A stretch of 64,000 bases of DNA, from assembly GCA_026826555.1 (NCBI GenBank), contig JAKSZT010053764.1, positions 15,791,360 to 15,855,359 of the forward strand. Direction: 5' to 3'. This stretch comes from Tolypeutes matacus. Its lineage: Eukaryota > Chordata > Mammalia > Cingulata > Chlamyphoridae. Below are positions 22,339-31,774 of the stretch, piece after piece. Both the position numbers and the translations under genes were made by a program. Position 1 is the first letter of the stretch. Each line of letters begins with the position of its first letter. A model generated the notes under the pieces. It was given only the letters and a program-made list of their open reading frames with translations, was not told the DNA's origin and did no database searches.

Positions 22339-22751
22339 TGATGGAGTTTCAATTAAAGGCCGTGACTACTGACAGAAAAGAAGGTCTCCTTGGAATGTAA
22401 TAAGCAAGCTCTCCAGTCTCATGCTAATAGGAACTGGGTGGGGAAATATCCTGAGCTTGTAAGATTTACAATGTCTGTGAATTGCAGGAAGGAAAAGAGG
22501 AACTGAGCCATTAACCTTTAAGACTTGTTAATTTCAGTAAAATGTAACTGTCAAGTATCTATTGCCCTTGCACATGCTCACACGTATTTTCTTTGTTCTA
22601 AAGCCAGAATAAAAGCCACACTTTATGGGGTGGCTAGGCTCTTCTCTCCATATCAGACGGAGGGTCCCCTTATCCCAGTTTTTCTTCTCTTTGTCTTATT
22701 CTTTCTCATCCGTGGCACCATTTTCACGGACCCAGTTCTTGAACGCCAACA
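22339..22751 (+). repeat. 5' LTR
   Basis: It begins TGATGGAG and ends GCCAACA, the TG...CA ends expected of LTRs. The same 413 bp recur at 27182-27594. An aataaa near 22608 and the GT/CT-rich stretch after it fit a poly(A) signal and the R-U5 boundary region. No open frame here is meaningful. Confidence 0.95.
22608..22613 (+). promoter_or_regulatory. LTR AATAAA box (poly(A) signal, possibly doubling as TATA-like)
   Basis: The hexamer lies in gccagaataaaagccac about 140 bp before the LTR end and is kept in both LTRs. Which role it plays cannot be decided from sequence alone. Confidence 0.55.
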
Positions 22752-22753
22752 TA

Positions 22754-22771
22754 TGGCGCCCAACGTGGGGC
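22754..22771 (+). promoter_or_regulatory. Primer-binding site, lysine-tRNA type
   Basis: TGGCGCCCAACGTGGGGC lies two bases after the LTR. It is the 18-base complement to the 3' end of tRNA-Lys used by MMTV-like and HERV-K retroviruses. It supports the class II assignment. Confidence 0.93.
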
Positions 22772-22855
22772 ACTGAAAACGAAACTTTTCTTTCAGTCAG
22801 TGCCCGGACCAAGGAGCTCCTGAGAGCGGTTTTAAAGGAAAAGAAAACAGAAAAG

Positions 22856-22861
22856 GTAAGC
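22856..22861 (+). promoter_or_regulatory. Major splice donor candidate
   Basis: aaaag|gtaagc in the leader, 30 bases before the gag ATG, is a near-consensus donor. It would join to the acceptor at 25140 to make env mRNA. Confidence 0.65.
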
Positions 22862-22885
22862 TTCATCCTTGGAATTATCAGGGTA

Positions 22886-23237
22886 ATGGGTAATCAGCAG
22901 TTGAACTTTGAAGAGTTCTCTAGAGTGTTAAAAACTTTATTAAAAAGCACCAGTGTAACTATTAAATCCTCAGCTTTTGAGAAACTTTTTTCTCTTGTAT
23001 AGAAATGTTATTGGTTTCAGCCGCAAGGGCGGGATATTTTAAACCTGAAACATTGGGAGTTAGTGAAGAAAGCTTTAAAAAGGGTTTATCAAAAGGGAGA
23101 AATAATTACCCTTCATGTATGGTCTTTGTGTAGTCTTATTTCTGTTGCTCTTCAACTCCAGCTGTGGATGTTAACCCTTCAGTTCCAGCAGCAACTTTAT
23201 AAACCTTCTACTGCTTACGTAATGATAAGGCTGTGAG
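22886..23237 (+). pseudogene. gag: gag 5' remnant (matrix region)
   Basis: An ATG at 22886 starts MGNQQLNFEEF, with a glycine at position 2 as in myristoylated matrix proteins. The frame stops at 23000-23002, then continues in the same frame without a stop to a TGA near 23235-23237. That second part has the Trp- and Lys-rich pattern of a betaretroviral matrix domain (HWELVKKALKR). Everything beyond matrix (capsid, nucleocapsid, protease, most of pol) is absent. The open frame listed from 22625 begins in the LTR and is not the true start. Confidence 0.75.
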
Positions 23238-24925
23238 ATGATAAAAGCTAATAAAATTAAACCACTGGATAGGTAAGAAAACTTAGCAATAGTTGCCAGA
23301 AAAATTCTCAAAAGCAGTAAAATCAAAGATGTATGTTTCTACAACAAGTGGTGTAACTTGTTTTGTGTTTGTCTGGTTGTTTAGTGTCTGTATATTTTGA
23401 TACCTCCGGATGGTAATATTAAATTGATGAATAAAAATTATTAAAAGAGCTCTATTCAAATGGCCAACATTAAATAAGTGCTTATATTAATAAATATTGG
23501 TATTAATTTAAAATAATAAAATTAGATATAAACAAACTAAATCATTATTGTAACAAGTTTGTTTAATGTTGATGGTAATTGTATGCTGTCAGAAGTTTGC
23601 TTAGAAACAGTTTCTAAAATCATTGTGGTAACTTAAGTAGAGAAGGTATATAGAATGTGCTTTTATTATTAAAAGAAAGTATACTTTTATTATAAGGTAA
23701 AATGACTAAGTTATTAAAATAGGGTTGAAGTTTTGTTCTTTCTCGGGGTTTCTCAAGTCATTGGTCTGTTTTGGTCGAAGTTTGCACAGAGTTTTTCTCC
23801 TGGGTGATCAGTGTGCAAGAGGGAGGGTGTTTTGTTGGGGTAGCTTCTTGTGCTTTGGCTTTGATGTTTCCTTGGAGAGTCAGATTTTGTCACTTTTGGG
23901 AGATGATGTTGTTTAAACCTACTTTCTCAAAAAAGCTTTTTGTTTCAAACTGTTACAAATGGTTTGGTCTGTTGCCTGGAAGCGGGTGGAATACTGAAAG
24001 TGGTTAAGTTCATGTGATGTAGATTGAGTGAAGTGTTTGAGACTGTTGTGTAATTGAGGGAAATTTTCTAATTTTATGACAATTAAAGTTATATGAATAC
24101 TTTAAAAGTGTATAAAATAGCAAAAAAATTAGTAATGTTTCAGTGTAATATTAAATAAAAGTATACCGTTATTAATCATAATTTTAATTATTTTAAAATA
24201 TAATATGTGTTATAAAACTACCTCTCTGCCTAAAAATCCAAAGGCAGATGCTTTAACTTAAGTTTGTCTGATTTACTCCACCTCTGCTATATATAATAAT
24301 AATAATAAATGGAAACTAAAATAGTGAGCACATCAAGGATGTTTTGTAACAAATTCTAAAAGGTAAAGTATATTTCAAAAGGTGTTGTATTCCTCCCTGG
24401 AGGAGCTGGCCACTCTCCCAGGGACTGATGCATAAATCTTAAAGTATACTGCCCAAGGAGTGTTGTGTTCCTTCCTGGGGAGGCTGGCCCCTTCCTCAGG
24501 AATTAGCAAAATACTCACAAGTTGGCATCTATAGTATCAAATCCATTAATCCTAAACATAGTCAACCAAAACTCTAGTATCAGTTGCTAATTCAACACTT
24601 CCCAGCTAAAAGCTAAATATTAGTAAATATATATATATAACTGCTCTATTTGTCATTCTGTAACTTTGTTCAATATTAACTTAATCTTTTAATTGATTAT
24701 GTTATTCATGTTTCTCTTTATAATTGTCAGTATAAGCTTATTAAACTAAATATATATATTAACATTTATCTTGTATCTATGAAGAACTCTAACCAAAAAT
24801 AAGTCAAGTTTATCAGTGTGTCCCCTGGTTTGGTAAGCATGTGAATGTATGTATACATATTATAAAAGATTGGAATATAACAGTTAAACCCCTGTTTATA
24901 AACAATAAAATTGAATGTTACAAAA
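23238..24925 (+). other. Non-coding, AT-rich insert in place of gag-pro-pol
   Basis: About 1.7 kb without a meaningful frame; frames at 23725-23916 and 23771-24007 overlap each other and show no retroviral motif. LTR divergence of only about 3.6% is far too little to erase capsid, protease and RT by mutation. The coding region was therefore replaced or deleted before or at integration. The content includes a G/T-rich stretch (23720-24060), AT-rich flanks, and two tandem hairpin units (24365-24514). Its origin is unknown. The mouse ETn elements are a known parallel: MusD relatives whose genes are replaced by unrelated sequence. Confidence 0.7.
24365..24514 (+). repeat. Tandem 76/74-bp units, each with the same stem-loop
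   Basis: Unit 1 is 24365-24440 and unit 2 is 24441-24514; both start aaagtata. Unit 1 pairs 24394-24405 with 24413-24424 around loop ctggcca (one A-C mismatch, one G-U). Unit 2 pairs 24472-24483 with 24491-24502 around loop ctggccc (all 12 pairs allowed, two G-U). Two positions change on both sides together, C-G to T-A and G-C to A-T. Unit 1's loop contains the palindrome tggcca, which could support loop-loop contact. A dimerisation or packaging role is a guess. Confidence 0.75.
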
Positions 24926-25211
24926 ACAAAAAGGGGGAGATAGAGGAGAATCTGCTAAAAACAAACTATCTAAAGCATTGCTTACCTTAAAATTTTTAAT
25001 AAACAAATTTCTAATACCACAGCAGTAAAAAGACAATGGGAGGTTAATAAAAAGAATGAAAATGAAAAATTAAACAACCAATAAATTTGAAAAAGGAGAG
25101 GTAAAATTTTGGGGCCGAGGTTTTGCTCTTATCATTACAGAAACAGGAGAACAGCAGTGGATCCCCTCTAGAGGAATCAAGCCTAGAATTGAAGATGCTG
25201 CCAAAACTTAA
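24926..25211 (+). pseudogene. pol: pol 3' remnant (integrase C-terminus)
   Basis: Two frames together look like the end of a betaretroviral integrase. A first part from about 24938 includes SKALLTLKFLINKF. A last part includes FWGRGFALIITETGEQQWIP and ends with TAA at 25209-25211. A frame change and stops separate them. The tail overlaps the env ATG at 25195 by 17 bases, which is a normal pol-env overlap in this group and marks where original virus sequence resumes after the insert. Confidence 0.7.
25121..25140 (+). promoter_or_regulatory. env splice acceptor candidate
   Basis: A pyrimidine-rich run ending in cattacag lies about 55 bases before the env ATG, in the expected place for the env acceptor. 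Confidence 0.6.
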
Positions 25212-26805
25212 ACTATGGACATGGTGGTTTTACATTGGATTAATTATAGGTAAAGTATTAAGTCAAAGTAAGATACCACATCATAATTACACTTACTGGG
25301 CATACATAACCAACCCACCTCTTCTAGAGCTGTTAACTTGGAGCAATGAGTCTTACCCAATTTATCTTAATCATTCTCACTATTTTCCAGAACCTATAAA
25401 TATATGTCTACTCTTAAAGCCAAAAGAAGGGAAACTTATAGAAAATTTAACTTTACCTTTTATAGACTGCCCTATTTGTATTAGATATGGTTCTGTATGC
25501 ATGCAACCTAAAAATCACAGTATAGTTATAACAGAGAAAAATCAAACTCAAATTTATGTTCTCATTTTCCCTTCTTTACCAAATAAACCAGAAAATATGG
25601 TAAATCTTACATGTCACTCTCAAAACAGACTACTTAATGACAAATGGCATATTTGTCATGGGCTTACAGAGGTTGTGTTGTTTAATGATTCCTATGGAAT
25701 TGTAAAGGATCGGGCCCTTATAGGGATACCGAAACCTATAAAAACACAACCATATCTTGGTTCATTAATAATTCAACCATAATCACAAATGACAGTAATC
25801 CTTATTTCTGGAATTTTGGTAATACAGCATTTATTAACAGCTCAATAATTTGGAAAAATCAAGGAAGATATATCCCATAACCATGGGACACTAAACTTAA
25901 CAAAACTCAAAGTTATTTGTGGAAATTATTTTTGGGAACTGGTCCAATTTTTGAATGGCAAGGCAGTAAAACTAATATTACTATTTTAAAAAGAGAATCA
26001 ACTCAATTTCTTATAGTATGTGTACAAGATCCTATAGTTTTATCATTAAAAAAGGAACCTTTGATGAAAGGAACATTAGTTGCTCCAATTGATCTTTATT
26101 TACATGTCTTAAGAATTCATATTTGCAGGAAAATCAAACTCTTTTTATAGCTAGAAGAAGAAAAGGACTATGGTTACCGGTTCGGATGATCAGACATTGG
26201 CAGCAGTCTCCAGAATCCCAGTTGCTGTGGCATTTCCTCGACCTTTATTTAAAAGGAGCTAAAAGACTGATTGGACTTTTAATAGCAGGAATTTTGGGAC
26301 TGATTGGCATCATGACCGCTGCAGCTGTCACTGGCACAGCCCTGCATCAAGGAGCCCAGAATCAATAGTATGTTAAGGACTGGCATAAAAATGAAAGTGA
26401 GATGTGGCATAGCCAGTCACACATTGATATGGAACTGAATAATTGTATGAATGATCATAAAACAGCTATTATACATTTGGGTAATCAAATTTATAATTTA
26501 AACTTGTTAAGAACTCTTAAATGTGATTGGAATGAAAGTTCTTTTTGTATTACTCCTTTGGCTTATAATAATAGTGAACATGATTGGGAGGAAGTGAAAA
26601 ATCATTTGATTGGATATAAGCATAATGTTTCTATAGATATTTTAGAATTGCAAAAGAAGATATTGAGCATGTATCAAAATGAATTGAAAGAAACCACTGG
26701 TGCAGCCGTTTCACTGGTGGAAACAAAAAACAGTTCAAATATCATTTTGGATTGGATTAGGAATTATTATATGCATTTCAATTGTTTGTATTGTCAAGGG
26801 TAGAG
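25195..26805 (+). pseudogene. env: env (surface and transmembrane subunits), broken
   Basis: The ATG at 25195 opens a hydrophobic signal-like start (LWTWWFYIGLIIGKVLSQ). The surface part follows, rich in N-glycosylation sequons (NYT, NES, NHS, NLT, NQT, NDS). A KGAKR motif at 26252-26266 precedes a fusion-peptide-like hydrophobic run. The transmembrane-subunit ectodomain has CDWNESSFC at 26522-26548. Pattern and order fit a HERV-K-like class II envelope. Lesions: a frame change near 25770, stop 25878-25880, frame change near 26125, stop 26366-26368, and a frame change before 26803. The hydrophobic membrane span lies in another frame at about 26753-26800. The cleavage motif is weaker than a typical RxKR. 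Confidence 0.85.
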
Positions 26806-27020
26806 TAATGACATATTCATAGATAAAGAATTAGATCAGATAAATGCATTTATGGTTAAGAATCTTGGCCATGAAAAACTAATTTTGCATTATTTAGTAG
26901 AAAGATTCTACTAATAACCCCTTGATCTTAATACTAATTATCTGCACAAAAATATTCACTTAAGGAACCTGAAGAAGCATAAATATTAATGAAATTGCCT
27001 TCCACGTAAGAGCTCAAAAG

Positions 27021-27088
27021 CTTGACTGGTAGTCAATGTCGGGTAAGATTCTCAGAGGAGGACAACCTAAGACAGGCACAGTCACAAG
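27021..27088 (+). promoter_or_regulatory. CTE-like RNA export hairpin
   Basis: Lower stem CTT-GACTG (27021-27028) pairs with CAGTC-(AC)-AAG (27079-27088). Upper stem TTCTC (27049-27053) pairs with GAGGA (27058-27062) around AGAG. Between them are CGGGTAAG (27040-27047) on one side and AACCTAAGACAGGC (27064-27077) on the other. From memory, type D retrovirus (MPMV/SRV) CTE loops carry near-identical strands and bind NXF1/TAP to export unspliced RNA. Position between env and the 3' LTR is also the same. Here one repeat unit is seen, not the two of MPMV. The flank 26806-27020 is non-coding. Confidence 0.75.
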
Positions 27089-27167
27089 AGCCTATGGAAG
27101 AAGACAAGTGTGACAGGAGGTCACCTTGTATCAGCTTATATAATGGTTCCTATGAGCTTTAATTAAT

Positions 27168-27181
27168 AAAAAAGGGGGAAA
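27168..27181 (+). promoter_or_regulatory. Polypurine tract
   Basis: aaaaaagggggaaa directly before the 3' LTR, the usual plus-strand primer of retroviral reverse transcription. Confidence 0.85.
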
Positions 27182-27594
27182 TGATGGAGTTTCAATTAAA
27201 GGCCATGACTACTGACAGAAAAGAAGGTCTCCTTGGAATGTAATAAGCAAGTTCTCCAGTCTCATGCTAATAGGAACTGGGTGAGTAAACATCCTGAGCT
27301 TGTAAGATTTACAGTGTCTGTGAATTGCAGGAAGGAAAAGAGGAACTGAGCCATTAACCTTTAAGACTTGTTAATTTCAGTAAAATGTAACTGTCAAGCA
27401 TCTATTGCCCTTGCACATGCTCACACGTATTTTCTTTGTTCTAAAGCCAGAATAAAAGCCACACTTTATGGGGTGGCTGGGCTCTTCTCTCCATATCAGA
27501 AGGAGGGTCCCCTGATCCCAGTTTTTCTTCTCTTTGTCTTATTCTTTCTCATCCACGGCACCGTTTTCTCGGACCCAGTTCCTGAACGCCAACA
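27182..27594 (+). repeat. 3' LTR
   Basis: 413 bp, collinear with 22339-22751 without gaps. Differences are scattered, with a small cluster at the start of the second 100 bp (22441-22447 in the 5' copy) and another near the 3' end. The flank ccatat follows directly. Confidence 0.95.
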
Positions 27595-27600
27595 CCATAT

Positions 27601-28125
27601 CAGTTATTTGAACAAAGAGAATTTACAAAGGATTGGTAACTAGATAATTGAAAAGAGGGTAAAGAGAACACTAAGAGAACACAGAGGTAGCAAATGCAGA
27701 AAGGGGCTACTACCCCTAGGGCTGAGGAAACAAAGGAAAGTGGTTGGAATTGTTTAAACTTAGAAATTTAGAGGAGGGGCCCTTCAGAGATGAAACTCAG
27801 AACTCAAAGGTGAGGGTGCTTCTCAGCTTGTGCTAGGGTCTCTGAGCTCAGATGAGGGACCCTGTGGGCCTGGCACCAAACCTTTGAAGAAGGGCCCCTA
27901 GCTCACTGGTGTCTCTGAGATGGGGGCATGATAAAGCTAGTTTTGCAAATGCTGGAAAAACAACTGCAGATTGGACTCAGTTGCTGCTATAGACAGACAT
28001 TGCTGCTGAAAGGGTGAAGAGTTGCTGAGGTGGTCTTACAGGAACCACAAGCAGCTCACAGGAAACAAATGGAAAGGAACCAGTCCCTTCTCCCTCCTCC
28101 AGCCTAGCATTCTCCCACTAGAACA
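27601..28125. other. Unassigned flank
   Basis: Moderately GC-rich with repeated gagggncc wording (about 27770-27900). It has the feel of an old repeat, but I cannot name it. No gene is seen. Confidence 0.35.
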
Positions 28126-28313
28126 GGGGTTCTTAACTTTTTTGTTGTTCCACAGACTCCTTTGCCAGTCAGATGAAAACCACGGACCCCTTACAAAGTC
28201 CCTACTATACTGTGTATTATTTAATAAATACATCACACCCGCACCAACATGTCACCACAAAAATGTTTTTTTGAATTTCAAGTTTGTGGACCCCTTGTTA
28301 AGAAACTCTGCTC
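28126..28313 (+). mobile_element. hAT-like DNA transposon fossil
   Basis: It starts caggggttcttaact and ends tgttaagaaactctg, an imperfect inverted repeat of about 15 bp. Inside are ccacagactcctttgccagt and ttgtggaccccttgttaaga, the known layout of short non-autonomous MER-type hAT elements. The subfamily is not determined. Confidence 0.6.
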
Positions 28314-29254
28314 TAGAGCCTTCTAGTGGCAGCACCTAATAGGGGAAGCAGAAATGGCATTTGCAGAGTCCTAGCCCTACACCCAGCATTGCAAAACTGA
28401 GTAGAGAAGGGTGGTTTTGGAACTGAAAGACAGTAACATAAAACTTGTTTGAAAATAGATCTCTACAAGCAAAAGTAAGTGTCAAGGAATTTATATTTTC
28501 TCTTCTCTGTTTTCTTCCCTACTCCTCACTCAAAGCTGAGAATTTTCCACAATGTAATGGGATTTGGAAGATGAGACAAGGCCAAATGCGGCCCAATCTT
28601 TTCCCCCAAACTTGCCATGACACTTGTGGTTCTGAGGCCTTTGGATTTCACAGACTAGTAAATTTTCTATATCTGAGGTACTGACTTGGTGTTGATTGCT
28701 TCTTATTTTGGTATGGTTTGAATATGTTTCCATTACTTGCATTCCTTCCATTATTTGCATCCCATGCAAATAATCCTTAGCCGATATGTTCAAAGTCTCC
28801 CTGCAACTGGACACCCCAGTAGACTTAGGAAGCCTTAGCCCAACGTAATTTCACTGCTGCTGAGATTGGAGAAGAGGAGATAGAAATGGAGGTTGGACCC
28901 TGGAGTTTTGTCTGCTTCAGTGATTCAGTGGCTATTTACAGAGGGAGCTCCTTGGAAGAACTCCATCAGCTGGGGCCCAAGGCCTATGGTTGGAAGATTA
29001 TACTGCCTTGACTTTGTATTTCTTGATCCCTCCCTCTGTTTTCTGAGTAGTGGTTCTGCACCAACAAACACAAATGATGTGATATTTTATCTTTCCTCAA
29101 TGAATGTTGACACTTTTGGTTGAGAGACACATGACACAGCATAGAGAGGGAAGGATTTAGAAACAAACCCAAGGATAGTGACTGCAAACTCTTACAGAGA
29201 AATAAATCAAAAAGTCTCCCATGCCAACGTAAGGCACTTTTCTCTGACTTACCA
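28314..29254. other. No gene or named repeat
   Basis: An octamer ATGCAAAT occurs near 28764, not supported as regulatory. Short overlapping frames at 28445-28814 show no domain. Confidence 0.4.
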
Positions 29255-29400
29255 CAGTGTGAGATAGCTTTCATTTTATCCATTTTACAGGTGAGAAAAT
29301 GGAGGGACAGATAGGGATTGCCCCAGATCACAGAGCTAGCTACTGACAGAACCATGACATGGACATATTTTAGCTTCCATTCCATTACCACACTGCCTAT
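29255..29400 (-). repeat. MIR SINE fragment
   Basis: Antisense MIR core: atccattttacaggtgagaa, aatggagggacag, then cagatcacagagctagctac. Well matched. Confidence 0.75.
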
Positions 29401-29454
29401 TGGCAAAAGACTATCATCAATTCATTTTTTATTAAGTATTTAGTCGGAACTTTT

Positions 29455-29600
29455 TTTTAATGCCAGGCCCTGAGTGCTAGCTTTTAGGAGCTCCACCATG
29501 AACAGAACAGTCCGGTCCCTGATTTCAGGGGAATTATAGTCCTATGTCAAAATAGACATTAGTCTAATAATCATACAAATAAATGAAAACATACAAGATT
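29455..29600. repeat. Old interspersed repeat, family uncertain
   Basis: tgccaggccctgagtgctag, catgaacagaacagtccggt and ccctgatttcagg resemble a common ancient mammalian repeat of the L2/MIR age class. 29601-29809 is unassigned. Confidence 0.35.
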
Positions 29601-30847
29601 TCTCTTAGAAGTAAAGGAGCTCCCTTCTACTTTTTGAGTGGGATGCTGCCCTATTCATGAATCACTCAATAAAGCTGTGAAATCCTAAATTGCATGGAAA
29701 AGTTTTCTTTTACTAGTGTCAAGAGAACATATAATAGAAACAGGGGTAGGAAAAATTCATGTAACATGATTAATAATGTAAACAGTAAAGCTTTAGTGGT
29801 AATGTCTTCAACATGGTGATATAAGACATCCTATGATAAAAGTCTCCCCTCAGAATCAACAAATAAAAGGACAAATCCCACTTGACTGGAACTCTGGAGG
29901 ATGATAGAGACTGGAGAAGGACTCCACAAATGCTGAATCAAAGAAAAAGAAAATAAAACACCAAAATCAGGCAGGAGATTTGTGTCCCAGACCTGCCAGT
30001 CTGGGCCCCTCCTCGTCATTCAGTCCTGTGCAACTTAAGAGTCACACAGAGGCAGCACAGCGTGGGTACCTCCTACTTCGGGAGCAGACCACAGAGCCAC
30101 TCACAATAGCGAGTTAGAATCCTATGCATATTGAGGCACAGGGACCCAAGTCCACAGAGACCCAGAGCAGAAAACAAGTGGTTGAGGAGTGCCATATACA
30201 AAAGTGCTCTCAGGGGAAAAAACAAAACAAAACATAGAACTGTTGGCAAAAGGTGCACACACTCAATCCAGTTTCTGCTGGACCACCTAAACATGAAACG
30301 GACTTTTCTGGATTGGCCCCATCTGGCTTCCTGGGGTGGGATACCCTAATGGAGAAGAAATGGAGGCAGAAAAGTCTCACAAAAAGACTGAACTGCTGTA
30401 AGACAGGATGGGTCCCAGAACTGAAAAGTGTAATGAAAAGGGGGTGCTGAGTAAGGGAGAAAATTTTAAAAAGTCATAGGAACTGGGGAGAAAATTCTGC
30501 ACAAAAATAAACAGAATAGATCAAGATTCCCAGAGAAGGAACAGAGGAAAGGAAACATTCTCCTGGAAGTGAAATAATTGCACACACAAAAAAGAGTAAT
30601 CTTAAAATTTGTACTGCGTAGCCAGGGCAAGAATCAGGTGCAGAAAAGCTGAGAAAATCTGATCAATTAAACATGGGCTACTCTAGATGTCCAGAATAAT
30701 TTGGATCAAGTGTCAAAGTAGAGCTTTAACACCACAATAAAACCTTAGGCAAGAGGGAGAAATTGGCTTTCAGAGTTAACACATCAAAATAATCAGATGC
30801 CCAGACATCAGCTAAAAATTACAAGCCATTCTAAGAAGTAGGAAGAT

Positions 30848-31019
30848 ATGGCTCAGTCAAGGGAACAACTTAAAACTTCAGAAGAGGCACAGAATTTGGA
30901 ACAACTAATCAAAGAAGTTCAAACAAATTTCCTAAATCAATTCAAGGAGATGAAGAGAAATATGGACAGAAATAAACTAATGGTGGATGTAGAGCAAAAA
31001 GATATTAAGAAGACATTGG
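30848..31019 (+). pseudogene. L1 ORF1 N-terminal fragment
   Basis: It starts MAQSREQLKTSEEAQNLEQL with heptad-like spacing (LIKEVQTNFLNQFKEMKRNM), as in the ORF1 coiled coil. The native frame is cut by the insertion at 31020; the reading frame onward to 31126 belongs to the inserted element. Confidence 0.75.
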
Positions 31020-31680
31020 ATATGAAAGGGGATCCAAGATGGCAGAGTAGAGAACAGCAGGCTGCACTCCTCCTCCAGAAACAGCGGGAAGGGTATTATC
31101 TCAATGGGTGGAGACTTACACAATAAACAATAAAATATTAAATTTCCATCCTGGGGAGTCCTGCTACATATTCAAATAGAGGGGCAAGAATCTCTCGAGT
31201 ACCTAGGCTGTGCGTAATAAAAGGAAACAGATCAACATGTCAAGTCCTCAATATTAATGCATGTAATTATGAACCTTATTCTTCAAAAATTGAAACTTAG
31301 TGGTTACTATAGGTTCTGAGGGGAGGGGGAGGGAAAAATAGGTGGCGCATAGAGCATTTTTAGGGCATTGGAATTGTTCAGCATGATTTTACAATGATGG
31401 ATACAAGCCATTATACATTTTGTTAAAACCTATAAAATTGTATGGTGCAAAGTGTAAACCATAATATAAATCACTGACCATGGCTAGCAGCAAAGCTTCA
31501 ATATTTGTTCATCAATTGTAACAAATGTACCATACTCATGTAAGATGTTATTAATAGGGGAAAATGTCAGAGGGGAAGGGGATGGGGTATATGGGAATCC
31601 CCTATGTTTTTTATGTGACTTTTCTGTAACCTAAAGCTTCTTTGAACATAAAGTGAAAAAAAAAAAAAAAAAAAAAAAAA
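31020..31680 (+). mobile_element. LINE-like repeat X, short form, with A tail
   Basis: It starts with gatccaagatggcagagtag (31029), very like an L1 5' end, and finishes with an A run (31656-31680). Flanks agacattgg (31011-31019) and agacactgg (31681-31689) fit a target duplication. Its two halves match the ends of the longer copy at 31775-33366 (tctcagtgggtggagac..., gaggttctgaggggaggggg...). About 0.9 kb of that copy is missing here. No protein domain is found, so it must be non-autonomous. Confidence 0.65.
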
Positions 31681-31774
31681 AGACACTGGGGGCATACAGA
31701 AGAAATTGTAAACATACATAAAAGATAACAGATCTTACAGTGACAAAAGGCACAATGCAAGAAATTTCTTGTGG

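Larger units (their letters stand above)
22339..27594 (+). mobile_element. Class II (betaretrovirus/ERV-K-like) provirus, internally replaced
   Basis: Order: LTR, primer-binding site, splice donor, gag start, about 1.7 kb of non-coding DNA, integrase C-terminus, env, CTE-like hairpin, polypurine tract, LTR. The 413-bp LTRs are gapless against each other with about 15 differences (3.6%). At an assumed 2.2e-9 substitutions per site per year that is roughly 8 million years; the armadillo rate is uncertain. Flanks ccattat (22332-22338) and ccatat (27595-27600) look like a 6-bp target duplication with one extra T. Total 5.26 kb is far below the 8-10 kb of a complete betaretrovirus. All frames are broken, so any mobility would have needed helper proteins. 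Confidence 0.92.

Noticed and set aside
22525..23002. Open frames starting in the 5' LTR (and a matching one at 27368 in the 3' LTR)
   Set aside because: The frames occur in both LTRs only because LTRs are duplicates. They have no sequence motif, and the real gag start is the ATG at 22886.
23720..24010. G/T-rich frames in the provirus insert as an accessory viral gene
   Set aside because: Two short overlapping frames have no ATG context, motif or splice support; non-coding is the simpler reading.
28758..28775. Octamer ATGCAAAT as a promoter element
   Set aside because: An eight-base match is expected by chance in 64 kb, and no gene start is near.
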